Positions 16,483 through 25,612 of a stretch of DNA of 64,000 bases are shown here, piece after piece. A model generated the notes under the pieces. The model saw only the letters and a list, made by a program, of their open reading frames with translations. It was not told the origin of the DNA and did no database searches. The translations under genes and the position numbers were made by a program. The number at the start of each line of letters is the position of its first letter. Positions within the stretch are counted from its first letter, which is position 1. This stretch comes from Roseiarcus sp963709655 (GTDB taxonomy: Bacteria > Pseudomonadota > Alphaproteobacteria > Rhizobiales > Beijerinckiaceae). The DNA is taken from NCBI GenBank assembly GCA_963709655.1, contig CAVPXF010000026.1:1-64000 (forward strand), read 5' to 3'.

Positions 16483-17478
16483 TCAGTCGACGATCTGGAC
16501 TTGCCGGCCTTCCTTCAACGATTTCAGCGCCGCGTCCGCCATGACCAGCGCCTTGAGGCCGTCCTCACCAGACGGGCTCATCGGACGGCCAGCCTCGACC
16601 GCCGAGATGAAGGCCGCGATCTCGTTGGCGTAGGCCTGCGAGTAGCGCGTCATGAAGAAGTTGAGGAGCGCGTCGCGGCGATAGCCGCTGGCGTCCGCCA
16701 CCTCCACGGTGGTCTCGCGGACGTTTTCCGCCGAAATCATACCCTTGGACCCGTGAACCTCGATCCGCTGGTCGTAGCCGTAGGTCGCACGCCGCGAATT
16801 GGAAATCTGGGCGATCCTGCCCGACCTGGTGGTCAGGACGAGCGAGGCGCTGTCGACGTCGCCCGCGGCGCCGATCGCCGGATCGACAAGGTTCGAGGCG
16901 GCGGCGAACACGACGACGGGATCCTCGCCCAAAAGGAACGCCGCCATGTCGAAATCATGGATCGTCATGTCGCGAAACAGGCCGCCTGAGCGGGCGATGT
17001 AGGCCGCTGGCGGGGGGCCGGGGTCGCGCGACGTGATCGACACCATTTCCACGTCGCCGATCGCGCCGGCGTCGATCCGGGCGCGCGCCTCGCGGAAGTT
17101 CGGGTCGAAGCGGCGGTTAAATCCGATCATCAGCGCGGCCTTCTCGGCCCGCACGACGTCGAGGCAGCGCCGAACGCGCCCGACCGACAGATCGATCGGC
17201 TTTTCGCAAAAGATCGCCTTGCCGGCCCTGGCCGCCTGTTCGATCATGTCGGCGTGCATGTCGGTCGGCGTGGTGATCAGCACCGCGTCGATGTCCTTCG
17301 CATTCATGATCGCGTCGACGCTGCGAACCTCGGCGGCATAGCTCTTGGCTATCGCCTCGGCGGCGTCGGGAATGGCGTCGGCGACCGCCACGAGTTTTGC
17401 CCCGGAGGCGGCTGCGACGGCTCTCGCGTGGACCTTGCCGATGCGGCCAGCGCCCAGAAGCCCGAACTTGAGCGTCAT
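16483..17478 (-). CDS. iolG: Inositol 2-dehydrogenase
   Basis: A 331-residue Gfo/Idh protein. It shows the GLLGAGRIGKVHARAV nucleotide loop, GKAIFCEKPIDLS with the EKP lysine, and GGLFRDMTIHDFDMAAFLLG with the DxxxHD polyol-binding set. It oxidises myo-inositol to scyllo-inosose with NAD. It is the first gene of the iolG-C-D-B operon and is divergent from iolR across a 229-base region bearing the IolR operator. Confidence 0.92.
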   Translation of the reverse strand: MTLKFGLLGAGRIGKVHARAVAAASGAKLVAVADAIPDAAEAIAKSYAAEVRSVDAIMNAKDIDAVLITTPTDMHADMIEQAARAGKAIFCEKPIDLSVGRVRRCLDVVRAEKAALMIGFNRRFDPNFREARARIDAGAIGDVEMVSITSRDPGPPPAAYIARSGGLFRDMTIHDFDMAAFLLGEDPVVVFAAASNLVDPAIGAAGDVDSASLVLTTRSGRIAQISNSRRATYGYDQRIEVHGSKGMISAENVRETTVEVADASGYRRDALLNFFMTRYSQAYANEIAAFISAVEAGRPMSPSGEDGLKALVMADAALKSLKEGRQVQIVD

Positions 17479-17591
17479 GATTTTAGCCTCTGTCTCCGCC
17501 CCCCCGCGCGCGCCCTTGCGACCACGCCCGGTTTAAGGCAATCGCAGCAGCGTCCCTCCCTGCGATCCGCCGCCCTGAGGAACCTTCTCGT

Positions 17592-17605
17592 GGAACTTAT
17601 ATTCC
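17592..17605. promoter_or_regulatory. IolR operator GGAA-N6-TTCC
   Basis: GGAA-CTTATA-TTCC lies almost at the centre of the iolG/iolR divergent region, extended by T and A to a 16-base dyad. This is the motif established for the RpiR-type IolR of Sinorhizobium meliloti. The place suits repression of both the iolG operon and iolR itself. Confidence 0.8.
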
Positions 17606-17707
17606 ATTTTCTGCGGTCGTCAACAGTTTCATTTTGCAATCGACGGGATCTCGGCTAGGCTATTTTCGCGCCGGCGTCTGCCTGAAGCCGGGTCACGAGA
17701 CACATCC

Positions 17708-18571
17708 ATGACGGAAGCGCTCACCGACATCCCGCCCCAAGCGTTCAACGAATTGCGCGACCTGATCATCCAAAGGCGCGACAAGCTGCCGAGGCGACTG
17801 GCGCAGGTCGCAGCCTACACGATCGAGTTTCCGGACGATATCGCGTTCGGAACGGTCGGCAGCATATCCGAGCGGGCGGCTGTGCAGCCGTCCACCCTGG
17901 TGCGTTTCGCCAAAGCGCTCGGCTACAGCGGCTACAGCGAACTGCAGGCGGTGTTCCAGCAGCGGCTGCGCGACCGGCCGAATAATTACGAGGCGCGTCT
18001 CCAGTCGTTCGACGCGCACACCTCCGGGCACTCGCCCGCGATGGCGCTGATCGACGGCTTCAGCCAGGCGGCGACCCGGTCGGTCGAACGGTTCAAGCAG
18101 CGGATCAAGCCCGAGGACCTGGAAAAGGCGGCGCAGATCCTCGCAGACGCGGACACTGTCTATCTGATCGGCCTCAGGCGATCGTATCCGATCACCGCTT
18201 ATTTGAGCTATGCGTTCGGGACGCTTGGCGTCAAGACCGTGCTCGCCGGCTCGCCGAGCGGCGTGGACCGAGAGATCCTGTCTTTCGCCGGTCCGCGGGA
18301 CGCCGCGCTCGCGGTCAGTTTCACGCCCTATGCGCCCGCGACGGTCGAATACACGCGGCAGGTCGCCAGCCAGAACACGCCGCTCGTCGCGATCACCGAC
18401 AGCCCGTTCAGTCCGCTGGCGTTGACCACCAGCGTCTGGTTCGAGGTTGTCGAGAGCGACTTTGAGGGATTTCGCACGCTCGCCGCGACCATGACCCTGG
18501 CCGCGGCCCTCGCAGTCGCCGTCGCGGAGCAACGGCGTATTAGCGGGAGACCGAACCAGAATTCCGATTGA
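17708..18571 (+). CDS. iolR: RpiR-family repressor of inositol catabolism
   Basis: A 287-residue RpiR/MurR regulator. The N-terminal HTH spans about residues 15-90 (TVGSISERAAVQPSTLVRFA, then KALGYSGYSELQ). The C-terminal SIS domain spans about 130-260 (VYLIGLRRSYPITAYLSYAF) and senses a phosphorylated sugar, probably the 2-deoxy-5-keto-gluconate 6-phosphate made by IolC. It is divergent from iolG with a GGAA-N6-TTCC operator between them. In rhizobia such a protein represses all iol genes. Confidence 0.9.
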   Translation: MTEALTDIPPQAFNELRDLIIQRRDKLPRRLAQVAAYTIEFPDDIAFGTVGSISERAAVQPSTLVRFAKALGYSGYSELQAVFQQRLRDRPNNYEARLQSFDAHTSGHSPAMALIDGFSQAATRSVERFKQRIKPEDLEKAAQILADADTVYLIGLRRSYPITAYLSYAFGTLGVKTVLAGSPSGVDREILSFAGPRDAALAVSFTPYAPATVEYTRQVASQNTPLVAITDSPFSPLALTTSVWFEVVESDFEGFRTLAATMTLAAALAVAVAEQRRISGRPNQNSD

Positions 18572-18641
18572 GGCCTGATATGGACCAAGACTGCCGGTCG
18601 AAACGATAGACGAGTCTATCGGGTCACCATGCCGCCGGAAT

Positions 18642-19466
18642 TCACGCAAGAGCTTCGCGCACATAGGCCATGCTGTTTCGAACCGCCTCGATCGGATCGG
18701 CCAGGTCGTGGACCTCCTTGGCGAAAGGCTCGAACGAGACCACGCCGTCGTACCCGCCGGCGTAGAGCTGGCGAAGCTGCTCGACGTTGCCGAGCCGGTC
18801 TTTCGGGCCGACGAGCACGCGATGGCCGTCGAGCATGTCGGTGAAAGTGATGGCGGGCTCTTCGAGCCCGGAAATGTGAACGAGACCGGTGCGTGAAGCG
18901 AACACCAACTCCTCCCCTGCGCCGCGGTGATGGAAGGTGTCGTGCACGAGCGAGAAGACGTCAGCCCCGCCGATGTCGTCGATGGCGGCTAGCGCGTTGC
19001 GCTTCATGCGCAGCGACGAGACCGGGAACCCGAGCGGCTCGACGTAGCCCTTGAGGCCGTGCGCAATGAGGATCGGCCGGATTTCGGTCAGCGCCGCGCG
19101 TAAAGACGCCGCCTTCTCCGGCGTGTCTTCGAGCATTTTGCCTTCGTTGAGCGGACACATCACCAGAGCCTTTGCTCCGGCCTCCTCGGCAAGCTTGGCG
19201 AGCGCCTCAGTCTGACGGGCCCTCTCGTTGTTCCAGACGTTGAACGGATAGAGGGCGTTGACGCTCGCGACTTCGAGCCCGGCGTCCTTCGCTTTCGCGC
19301 CGACCCGGCGGGCGGTTCCTTCATCCTTCAGACTGTTCTCGCCGACGTCGTTGCGCAACTCGATCGCGACGGCGCCGAGCTTGACGGCGGCGTCCACCAG
19401 CGCGTCCGGCGTCAGCGACGGATAAATCATGTGGTTGAAGCCGAACTTGATCTTGCACGTTGTCAT
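18642..19466 (-). CDS. iolI: Sugar-phosphate isomerase/epimerase-type TIM barrel, IolI-like
   Basis: A 274-residue AP-endonuclease-2-type TIM barrel. Metal-ligand segments are VEPLGFP, SLVHDTFHHRG and VVSFEPFAKEV. Size and the DTFHHRG pattern match IolI-type 2-keto-myo-inositol isomerases, which convert scyllo-inosose to 1-keto-D-chiro-inositol; the assignment to IolI rather than another barrel is inferred. It is the third gene of the operon that starts at 21489, with a 48-base gap after iolG. The ATG at 19466 has an AAGGAA site. Confidence 0.72.
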   Translation of the reverse strand: MTTCKIKFGFNHMIYPSLTPDALVDAAVKLGAVAIELRNDVGENSLKDEGTARRVGAKAKDAGLEVASVNALYPFNVWNNERARQTEALAKLAEEAGAKALVMCPLNEGKMLEDTPEKAASLRAALTEIRPILIAHGLKGYVEPLGFPVSSLRMKRNALAAIDDIGGADVFSLVHDTFHHRGAGEELVFASRTGLVHISGLEEPAITFTDMLDGHRVLVGPKDRLGNVEQLRQLYAGGYDGVVSFEPFAKEVHDLADPIEAVRNSMAYVREALA

Positions 19467-19514
19467 GGACTTTTCCTTGAAATTGATGCGTCTCGAGCCC
19501 CTCTCGCTCGATCT

Positions 19515-20522
19515 TCAGGCGTAGAAGGCGGGGCGCGGCTTGGTCACGATCGGTGCGACCTCGCCGGTGTGCATGGCCTTGAGGCATGTGTCCGCGGTGA
19601 CGGCGGCGAAGTAACCGTCCCAGGCGTTGGGGCCATTGACCCTGCCGGCCGTGGCCGCCTCGATCCAGTCCTGCAGCTCTGCATCATAAGAATCGATGAA
19701 GCGTAGCTTCCAGTCCTGCATAATCGTGGTGGAGAGTTTGGCGTCGCGGCGCAGGAGCACGCTCTCGGGTTCAGGCAGACTGGCGACGCCTTCCTCGCCT
19801 ACCACCTGGCACTGGATGTCGTAGCCGTAGCGACAGTTGACGAAGACCTCGCCGTCGATGCGCACGCCGCTCTTGGTCGCAAGTAGGACGATGATCGGAT
19901 CGTTGAGCTTCGCGTGCGTGTGCTTCGTGTTGCGGGGAACGAGCACCTGCGCCGAGACGTAATCGTCGGCGATCAGCCAGCGGAGCGCGTCGATCTCGTG
20001 AATGAAGGTGTCGACGATCGCCATGTCGCTGACGTAGGCCTCCGGCACCGATGGGTTGCGATGGGCGCAATGGATCATCAGCGGCGCGCCGATGGCGCCA
20101 TCGTCGATCGTCTTCTTCAAGGCGCGATAGCCTTTGTCGTAACGGCGCTGGAAGCCGACCTGCACGAGACGGCGGCCGGAGGCGATTTCCGCCTCGACGA
20201 TGCGAAGGCAGGCTTCCGCGGTTGTGGCGAGCGGCTTTTCGCAGAAGGCAGGTTTGCCGGCCTTGATCGCATCGAGTACATACACATCGTGCGTCGGCCC
20301 CCAGGAGGTCACGACGACCGCCTGCACTTCGGGCGCCGCGATCAGCGCCTCGCCGGTCGCATAGACCTTGGCGCCAGGCAAGTCAGCCGCGGCCGTCTCG
20401 GCCTGCTTCGGATTGACGTCGGCAAGCGCGACGACTTTCGCCCCGACAAGCTTGTTCACCAGCCGATGGATGTGCTCCCGGCCGATCATTCCGATGCCGA
20501 TGACGCCGACATTTAGGGTCAT
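19515..20522 (-). CDS. iolG: myo-inositol 2-dehydrogenase (classic IolG/MocA type)
   Basis: A 335-residue Gfo/Idh enzyme. The GVIGIGMIGREHIHRL loop, GKPAFCEKPLATT motif, VDTFIHEIDALRWL substrate set and VFVNCRYGYDIQCQVVGEEG core are the closest match here to rhizobial IolG/Idh proteins. It should oxidise myo-inositol to 2-keto-myo-inositol. It lies between the iolH-like and iolI-like genes, so the window has three intact IolG-type enzymes in two operons, probably with different isomer preferences. Confidence 0.92.
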   Translation of the reverse strand: MTLNVGVIGIGMIGREHIHRLVNKLVGAKVVALADVNPKQAETAAADLPGAKVYATGEALIAAPEVQAVVVTSWGPTHDVYVLDAIKAGKPAFCEKPLATTAEACLRIVEAEIASGRRLVQVGFQRRYDKGYRALKKTIDDGAIGAPLMIHCAHRNPSVPEAYVSDMAIVDTFIHEIDALRWLIADDYVSAQVLVPRNTKHTHAKLNDPIIVLLATKSGVRIDGEVFVNCRYGYDIQCQVVGEEGVASLPEPESVLLRRDAKLSTTIMQDWKLRFIDSYDAELQDWIEAATAGRVNGPNAWDGYFAAVTADTCLKAMHTGEVAPIVTKPRPAFYA

Positions 20523-20574
20523 TTTCGCGTGTCCTTGCTAAGAAAGGGTCCGGCGCCGCTGCGTGCGGATGCAT

Positions 20575-21489
20575 TCAGGCCTTCGGCTTCGTCCAGTACT
20601 TGTCGACGTAGTTTTGCATCGTCTCGCGCATGAAGCGGCCAGACTCGTCGGCGCGCTCCTCCCAGGCGAAGACGCAGGAGGTCATGATCCCGTCGAAGCC
20701 GACGCTGGCCAGCGAGGAGAAGAACTGATCCCAGTTCACCTCGCCCTGGCCGATGTCCATGTGCTGGTGGATCGTCACCTTCGCGCCCGGCGGATTACAG
20801 ATGTAACGCAGGCCCGACGAGGCCTTGTGGTTGTAGGTGTCGGCGACATGGACATGCGCTATCAGCGACCCCGCGTCACGAATCATCTGCGGAATGTCGT
20901 CGCCGAAGTAGAACGTGTGCGGCGCGCAGTAGAGGAACTTGACCGCCTTCGAGTTGAGCGTGCGGATCATGTCGACCGCGGGGTGGAGCGTCTCGCACCA
21001 GTCCTCGGGATGCGGCTCGACGTTCAGCTGAACGCCCTCTTTCTCGAACACGGGGACAAGCTCCTCCATCGAGCGCCACCACGCGGCTTCGCTCGATTCG
21101 TGGGTGAACTGACCGCCGCAGCAGTTGGCTGAGTGGCCGCGATCGGGCGAAGGCCCGCGGCCGAACTCGGAGTTCATCGTGTCGACGCCCATCGCGACGG
21201 CGATCTCGATTGCCTGCTTCCAGTAACGCACGGCGGTTTGGCGCTCGTCCTCGTGCGGGCTAGCCCAGCGGTACATCGGCAGGAGCGAGGCGATCTTCAC
21301 GCCGTGGTCCTTGAGCGCCTTCTTGAAGCTCGCGATGCGCTCGGGGTAGGCGCGCGGGTGCACCCACCAGGCGAGGAAGTCGTCGCGCGGCGAAAGCTCG
21401 ATCCATTCGTAGCCGAGCTCGGCGACCTTGCGCGGTAGCTCTTCGAGCGACAGATGCCGGTGCATGTAGGGATCGAGGGCGATTTTCAT
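20575..21489 (-). CDS. iolH: IolH-like sugar-phosphate isomerase/epimerase
   Basis: A 304-residue TIM-barrel protein starting MKIALDPYMHRHLSLEEL at the ATG 21489, directly behind GGAGGAGACAG. An upstream extension to 21753 is open but has no suitable start. Metal-ligand segments include VEPHPEDWCETL, HVHVADTYNH and HQHMDIGQGEVNW. The start resembles IolH proteins of inositol clusters, whose exact reaction is unsettled. First gene of a three-gene operon, with a TGAYG-N6-CRTCA operator 67 bases upstream. Confidence 0.72.
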   Translation of the reverse strand: MKIALDPYMHRHLSLEELPRKVAELGYEWIELSPRDDFLAWWVHPRAYPERIASFKKALKDHGVKIASLLPMYRWASPHEDERQTAVRYWKQAIEIAVAMGVDTMNSEFGRGPSPDRGHSANCCGGQFTHESSEAAWWRSMEELVPVFEKEGVQLNVEPHPEDWCETLHPAVDMIRTLNSKAVKFLYCAPHTFYFGDDIPQMIRDAGSLIAHVHVADTYNHKASSGLRYICNPPGAKVTIHQHMDIGQGEVNWDQFFSSLASVGFDGIMTSCVFAWEERADESGRFMRETMQNYVDKYWTKPKA

Positions 21490-21555
21490 TCTGTCTCCTC
21501 CGTCACCGTTTTGATGCTCTGTAGGCCAATGCGCTTCGTGGGGCACGCGGCATCT

Positions 21556-21571
21556 TGATGATTTACCGTCA
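21556..21571. promoter_or_regulatory. Candidate operator of the second LacI-type regulator (site 1)
   Basis: TGATGATTTACCGTCA is the reverse complement of TGACGGTAAATCATCA, an imperfect dyad of form TGAYG-N6-CRTCA. It matches the site at 22802-22817 in 13 of 16 positions. It lies between the iolH-like start (21489) and the 3' end of the LacI-type gene, where it can control the iolH-like/iolG/iolI-like operon. Confidence 0.6.
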
Positions 21572-21662
21572 AGACGGACAAGTCTTGCGAAGGCAGATTC
21601 ACACGCCTCGCCTGCAATGCGAGTCTGCGGAAGTGTGTGACTACGTCGGCGATCGACGATCG

Positions 21663-22751
21663 CTATCTTCGCGTTCGATTGGGAGGGCGATCGTCTGGGA
21701 AGAGGTAGTGCCCCTCTTTCACGTTTTCTGTGAAGTAGACGTGAAACTCGCACCCGAAAGAACCAGGGGAAGTCTTCGCAGGGTTCGTATCCGCGCGCTC
21801 GACCAGGTAACGCAGGGCCATGAAGGCCTGCATGTCCGGATCCTGGTCGATAACCATATCGAGTACGCCGGACTGGAGATACTGCCGGTGGTCGTCCGAA
21901 AGTTCGTGCGTTATCCAGGTCACGCTGCGTTGCGGATCGAACTGATCCAGGGCGTCCTTTATTCCAGCAGAACCGGCGCCGCTGTTGTAGACCCCGGCAA
22001 GCTCGGCCGATCGCATCGCCCCCGCCACCGCGACAAAACAGCGGTATTCGTCATCGAGGGTTTCGAACGACGACGCATCGCAGCGAAGATTCGGGAACGA
22101 ATGGGTCAGGGCTTCCCGACAACCTGCCGTTCTCTGCTGGTGCGCCGCCCAGTCGTTTCGCCCGCTCAGGAACATGACGCGTCCGGAACGACGAGCGAAA
22201 CGACCCATAACGAGTCCCGCCGTGCGACCCGCGCGGTAGTTGTCGACGCCAAAATAGGCGATGCCCTGGACGTCGGCGACATTCGAGGCGACGGTTACAA
22301 CAGATTCGCTTTGATCTAGGACATCCCTCAGCGCCTGCCGCACGGATTGGGTGTCAGGCGCGGCGACGATCAACCCCTGGCGGCGATAGGGCGGTTTGAG
22401 GATCGCCTTGACGAGCGAGGTCTCGTCAGCCCCTTCAACGGTGCGGCGGTGGACGACGATCCGCTTGTCGAGGATAGAGCAGGCGCTTGCAAGCGCCGCC
22501 CGCAGCCGCAGAAAGAAGGGCGTCGTATTGTCCGGAAGCAGGACGTCTATATGGACGAGCTCATGAGCGGCGCTCGGCAGGATTCGAGGCACGCCCAGCT
22601 TCTGCGCGGCGGCGATCACCTTTTGCCGCGCCTTTTTCGAAGCGCTTCCGCGTTCGTTGAGGACGCGATCGACGGTCGACGGGCTGACCCCGGCCTCAAC
22701 GGCAATTTCGATAAACCTGGGAGACCGTTTGCGACGCGTCCGCGTGACCAC
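21663..22751 (-). CDS. LacI-family transcriptional regulator of the inositol importer region
   Basis: A 362-residue LacI-type regulator with GTG start. The HTH is FIEIAVEAGVSPSTVDRVLN, with sugar-binding domain motifs IDVLLPDNTTPFFLRLR and YFGVDNYRAGRTAG. It is divergent from the ABC importer (22945) and lies just upstream of the iolH-like operon. Two matching dyads flank it (21556 and 22802), so it may control both neighbours and itself. It thus acts beside IolR in the same locus. Confidence 0.88.
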   Translation of the reverse strand: MVTRTRRKRSPRFIEIAVEAGVSPSTVDRVLNERGSASKKARQKVIAAAQKLGVPRILPSAAHELVHIDVLLPDNTTPFFLRLRAALASACSILDKRIVVHRRTVEGADETSLVKAILKPPYRRQGLIVAAPDTQSVRQALRDVLDQSESVVTVASNVADVQGIAYFGVDNYRAGRTAGLVMGRFARRSGRVMFLSGRNDWAAHQQRTAGCREALTHSFPNLRCDASSFETLDDEYRCFVAVAGAMRSAELAGVYNSGAGSAGIKDALDQFDPQRSVTWITHELSDDHRQYLQSGVLDMVIDQDPDMQAFMALRYLVERADTNPAKTSPGSFGCEFHVYFTENVKEGHYLFPDDRPPNRTRR

Positions 22752-22801
22752 CTGTTCCTCTCGTTCCCGGCTCTTCTTGAGTTTCCCGGCATCCTAGCAG
22801 T

Positions 22802-22817
22802 TGATGGTAAAACGTCA
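22802..22817. promoter_or_regulatory. Candidate operator of the second LacI-type regulator (site 2)
   Basis: TGATGGTAAAACGTCA, a TGAYG-N6-CRTCA dyad, lies in the divergent region between the regulator (start 22751) and the importer's binding-protein gene (start 22945). It shares 13 of 16 bases with the inverted site at 21556-21571. Confidence 0.6.
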
Positions 22818-22944
22818 AAAAGCTGCGTGCGCGGCGCGACGTTCTCGCCTAAAGCCTAGTCGGGACTTTCTCCGATCGGTCGTTTACGATCTGAAGTCCA
22901 AAAACCGTTCAGCGCCGAAGGCGCTGTTGAGGGAGGAATTGACC

Positions 22945-23874
22945 ATGAAACGCATTCTTATTGCGCTCGCAGCCACAACTGTGCTCGCGAGCCCCGCCTT
23001 CGCCACCAAGATCGGTGTGTCGATGGACAAGTTCGACGACAATTTCCTGACCGTGCTGCGCAACAGCATATCGGATTACGCCAAGACGCAGCCGGGCGTG
23101 ACGCTGCAGATCGAGGACGCCAAGGACGACGTCTCGAAGCAGATCAGCCAGGTGCAGAACTTCATCGCCAATGGTGTAGACGCGATCATCGTCAATCCGG
23201 TCGATACGTCCGCCACCCCGGCCATCACCAAGGCCGCCGCCGCGGCCGGCGTGCCGCTCGTCTATGTCAACCGCTTGCCGGCCGACCTCGAAACGCTGGG
23301 TCCCAAGGCCGCAGTCGTCGCTTCTGACGAGAAGGAATCCGGAACCTACGAGACGCAGCAGATCTGCAAGCTGCTCGGAGGTAAGGGCGATATTCTCGTC
23401 ATCGAGGGCCAGCTCTCCAATCAGGCCGCGGTGCAGCGCACGGCGGACATCCATGACGTGATCGCGACCCCCGAGTGCAAAGGCATGAAGATCATCGCCG
23501 AGCAGACCGCCAACTGGGATCGCACCCAGGGTCAGAACCTGATGACCAACTGGCTGTCGAAGGGCATGAAGTTCGACGCCGTGATCTCCAACAACGACGA
23601 AATGGCGATCGGCGCGCTTCAGGCGATGAAGTCGGCCGGCGTCGACACCAAGAAGGCGATCGTCGGCGGCGTGGACGCGACTCAGGACGCGCTCGCCTCG
23701 ATGAAGGCCGGGGACCTCAAGGTGACCGTGTTCCAGAACGCCGCTGGGCAAGGCAAGGGGGCTGTCGACGCCGCGCTCGCGCTCGCCGCCGGCAAACCAA
23801 TCGAGAAGTGGGTCAAGGTCCCCTTTGAACTCGTCACTCCGGCCAATCTTGACCAGTACATGAAGAAGAACTGA
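22945..23874 (+). CDS. ibpA: Inositol/sugar ABC transporter periplasmic binding protein (IbpA-like)
   Basis: A 309-residue exported receptor. MKRILIALAATTVLASPAFA is a clear signal peptide after a GGGAGGA site; longer open frames upstream have no ribosome site. The mature protein is a type I sugar-binding fold (VSMDKFDDNFLTVLRNS, DAIIVNPVDTSATPAI, VISNNDEMAIGALQAM, GGVDATQDAL). It should catch inositol in the periplasm for IatA-IatP; the substrate is inferred from the iol context. Confidence 0.85.
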   Translation: MKRILIALAATTVLASPAFATKIGVSMDKFDDNFLTVLRNSISDYAKTQPGVTLQIEDAKDDVSKQISQVQNFIANGVDAIIVNPVDTSATPAITKAAAAAGVPLVYVNRLPADLETLGPKAAVVASDEKESGTYETQQICKLLGGKGDILVIEGQLSNQAAVQRTADIHDVIATPECKGMKIIAEQTANWDRTQGQNLMTNWLSKGMKFDAVISNNDEMAIGALQAMKSAGVDTKKAIVGGVDATQDALASMKAGDLKVTVFQNAAGQGKGAVDAALALAAGKPIEKWVKVPFELVTPANLDQYMKKN

Positions 23875-23915
23875 CCGATCGCCCTTCTCGCCGGCCTCCT
23901 GGCGAGTTGGGAACA

Positions 23916-23950
23916 CCGGGGGCGCGCGTTCCTCCCAGCGCGCCTCCGGG
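23916..23950 (+). promoter_or_regulatory. Intercistronic RNA hairpin between binding protein and ATPase
   Basis: GGCGCGC (23921-23927) pairs with GCGCGCC (23938-23944) across a 10-base loop, with outer CCGG/CCGG pairing. No T-run follows. Such hairpins after binding-protein genes usually protect the upstream message and allow more binding protein than ATPase. A smaller stem CTCGCC/GGCGAG precedes it. Confidence 0.55.
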
Positions 23951-24033
23951 CCTTCCCGAAAGATGAAACGTGATAGAGTTGGCGCCGGCCCCCGGGAACA
24001 AGGCGGCGCCGTAAACCAGCGGGACGGAGCGCC

Positions 24034-25578
24034 ATGGCCACAATCAGTCCATCGACCGCGGAAGTCGTCAGGCAGAGCGGGGTCATTCCCGGCGCCGAAT
24101 ACCTTCTCGAAGTCGAGGGCGTCCGCAAAGCCTTTCCCGGCGTGCTCGCGCTCGACGACGTGTCGTTCCGGCTGAAGCGCGGCCACGTTCATGCGCTGAT
24201 GGGCGAGAACGGCGCCGGCAAGTCGACCTTGATGAAGATCATCGCCGGCGTCTACACGCCCGATGCGGGCTCCTTCAAACTGAAGGGGCAGGAGATCAAA
24301 CTGACCTCGCCGCTCGACGCGCTCCAGTACGGCATCGCCATGATCCATCAGGAACTCAACCTGATGAACTTCATGACGGTGGCCGAAAACATCTGGATCC
24401 GCCGTGAGCCTCTGAATGCGTTCGGTCTCGTTAGGCATGATGAGATGCGCCGCCGGACTCAGGCGCTGTTTCAGCAACTCGACATTCCGCTCAATCCTGA
24501 GTCGGAGATCCGCGACCTTTCCGTCGCCAATCGCCAGATGGTCGAGATCGCCAAGGCGGTGTCTTACGATTCGGATGTTCTCATCATGGACGAGCCGACG
24601 TCCGCGCTGACCGAGCGCGAGGTTGAGCATCTGTTCAAGATCATCCGGACGCTGAAGGGCCAAGGCAAGGGCATCATCTACATCACCCACAAGATGAATG
24701 AGCTGTTCGAAATCGCCGACGAGGTGTCGGTGTTCCGCGACGGCCGCTTCGTCGGCGAGCACGCCTCCGCCGACGTCACCCGCGACGACATCATCCGGGA
24801 GATGGTCGGACGCGAAATCACCCAGATGTTCCCGAAGGAGACGGTGCCGATCGGCGATGTCGTTCTCTCGGTGCGTGATCTCTGTCTTGAAGGCAAGTTT
24901 CACGGCGTCTCCTTCGATCTGCGCAAGGGCGAGATTCTCGGTTTTGCCGGCCTTGTCGGTTCGGGACGCAGCAACGTCGCGGAGACCCTGTTCGGCGTGA
25001 CGCCTGCCACTTCCGGCACGATCCTGATCAACGGCGAGGAAATCGCAATCGGCCACCCCGGCACGGCGATGGACGCAGGGATGGGCTTCCTCACCGAAGA
25101 CCGCAAGGAGAGCGGCTGCTTCCTCCTGCTCGATATCATGGCCAACATGCAGGTCGCTCTGCTGCGCCACGGCCATGCGACCGCGGGCTTTGTCAAGGAG
25201 CGAGAGATCGAGAGGCTTTGCCTGCAACAGAAACAGCGGCTCAGGGTGCGCACGCCCGATCTTGAAGAGCCGATCATCAATCTCTCGGGCGGCAATCAGC
25301 AAAAAGTCCTGATCGCTCGCTGGCTAATGATCAGGCCCAGGATCCTCATTCTCGACGAACCGACCCGCGGCATCGACGTTGGCGCCAAGGCCGAAATCCA
25401 CAAGCTGATCACCGAACTCGCCGGCCAAGGCGTCGCAGTCTTGATGATCTCATCCGAGCTCCCTGAGGTGCTTGGCATGAGCGACCGCATCCTCGTCATG
25501 CACGAGGGCCGCATGACGGGGATCGTAGAGCGCAAGGACGCGAACCAGGTCAGGATCATGGAGCTCGCGTCGCAGTAG
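24034..25578 (+). CDS. iatA: Inositol/sugar ABC transporter ATP-binding protein (tandem domains)
   Basis: A 514-residue CUT2-type ATPase with two ABC domains. The first has Walker A GENGAGKSTLMK (about residue 58), signature LSVANRQMVEIAKA and Walker B VLIMDEPTSALTE. The second is degenerate at Walker A (GLVGSGRSNVAE) but has signature LSGGNQQKVLIARWL and LILDEPTRGIDVG. This asymmetry is normal for RbsA-like proteins. It drives uptake with the permease 34 bases downstream. An antisense frame of nearly 800 codons across this gene is a shadow. Confidence 0.9.
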   Translation: MATISPSTAEVVRQSGVIPGAEYLLEVEGVRKAFPGVLALDDVSFRLKRGHVHALMGENGAGKSTLMKIIAGVYTPDAGSFKLKGQEIKLTSPLDALQYGIAMIHQELNLMNFMTVAENIWIRREPLNAFGLVRHDEMRRRTQALFQQLDIPLNPESEIRDLSVANRQMVEIAKAVSYDSDVLIMDEPTSALTEREVEHLFKIIRTLKGQGKGIIYITHKMNELFEIADEVSVFRDGRFVGEHASADVTRDDIIREMVGREITQMFPKETVPIGDVVLSVRDLCLEGKFHGVSFDLRKGEILGFAGLVGSGRSNVAETLFGVTPATSGTILINGEEIAIGHPGTAMDAGMGFLTEDRKESGCFLLLDIMANMQVALLRHGHATAGFVKEREIERLCLQQKQRLRVRTPDLEEPIINLSGGNQQKVLIARWLMIRPRILILDEPTRGIDVGAKAEIHKLITELAGQGVAVLMISSELPEVLGMSDRILVMHEGRMTGIVERKDANQVRIMELASQ

Positions 25579-25612
25579 CGCCGCGACCCATAGGCTTCAG
25601 GAACAAAAGACC

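Noticed and set aside
22909..25302. A minus-strand open frame of about 797 codons opposite the importer genes
   Set aside because: It is antisense to clear IbpA and IatA genes. It is His/Asp/Arg-rich with no domain, as expected from high-GC codon bias.
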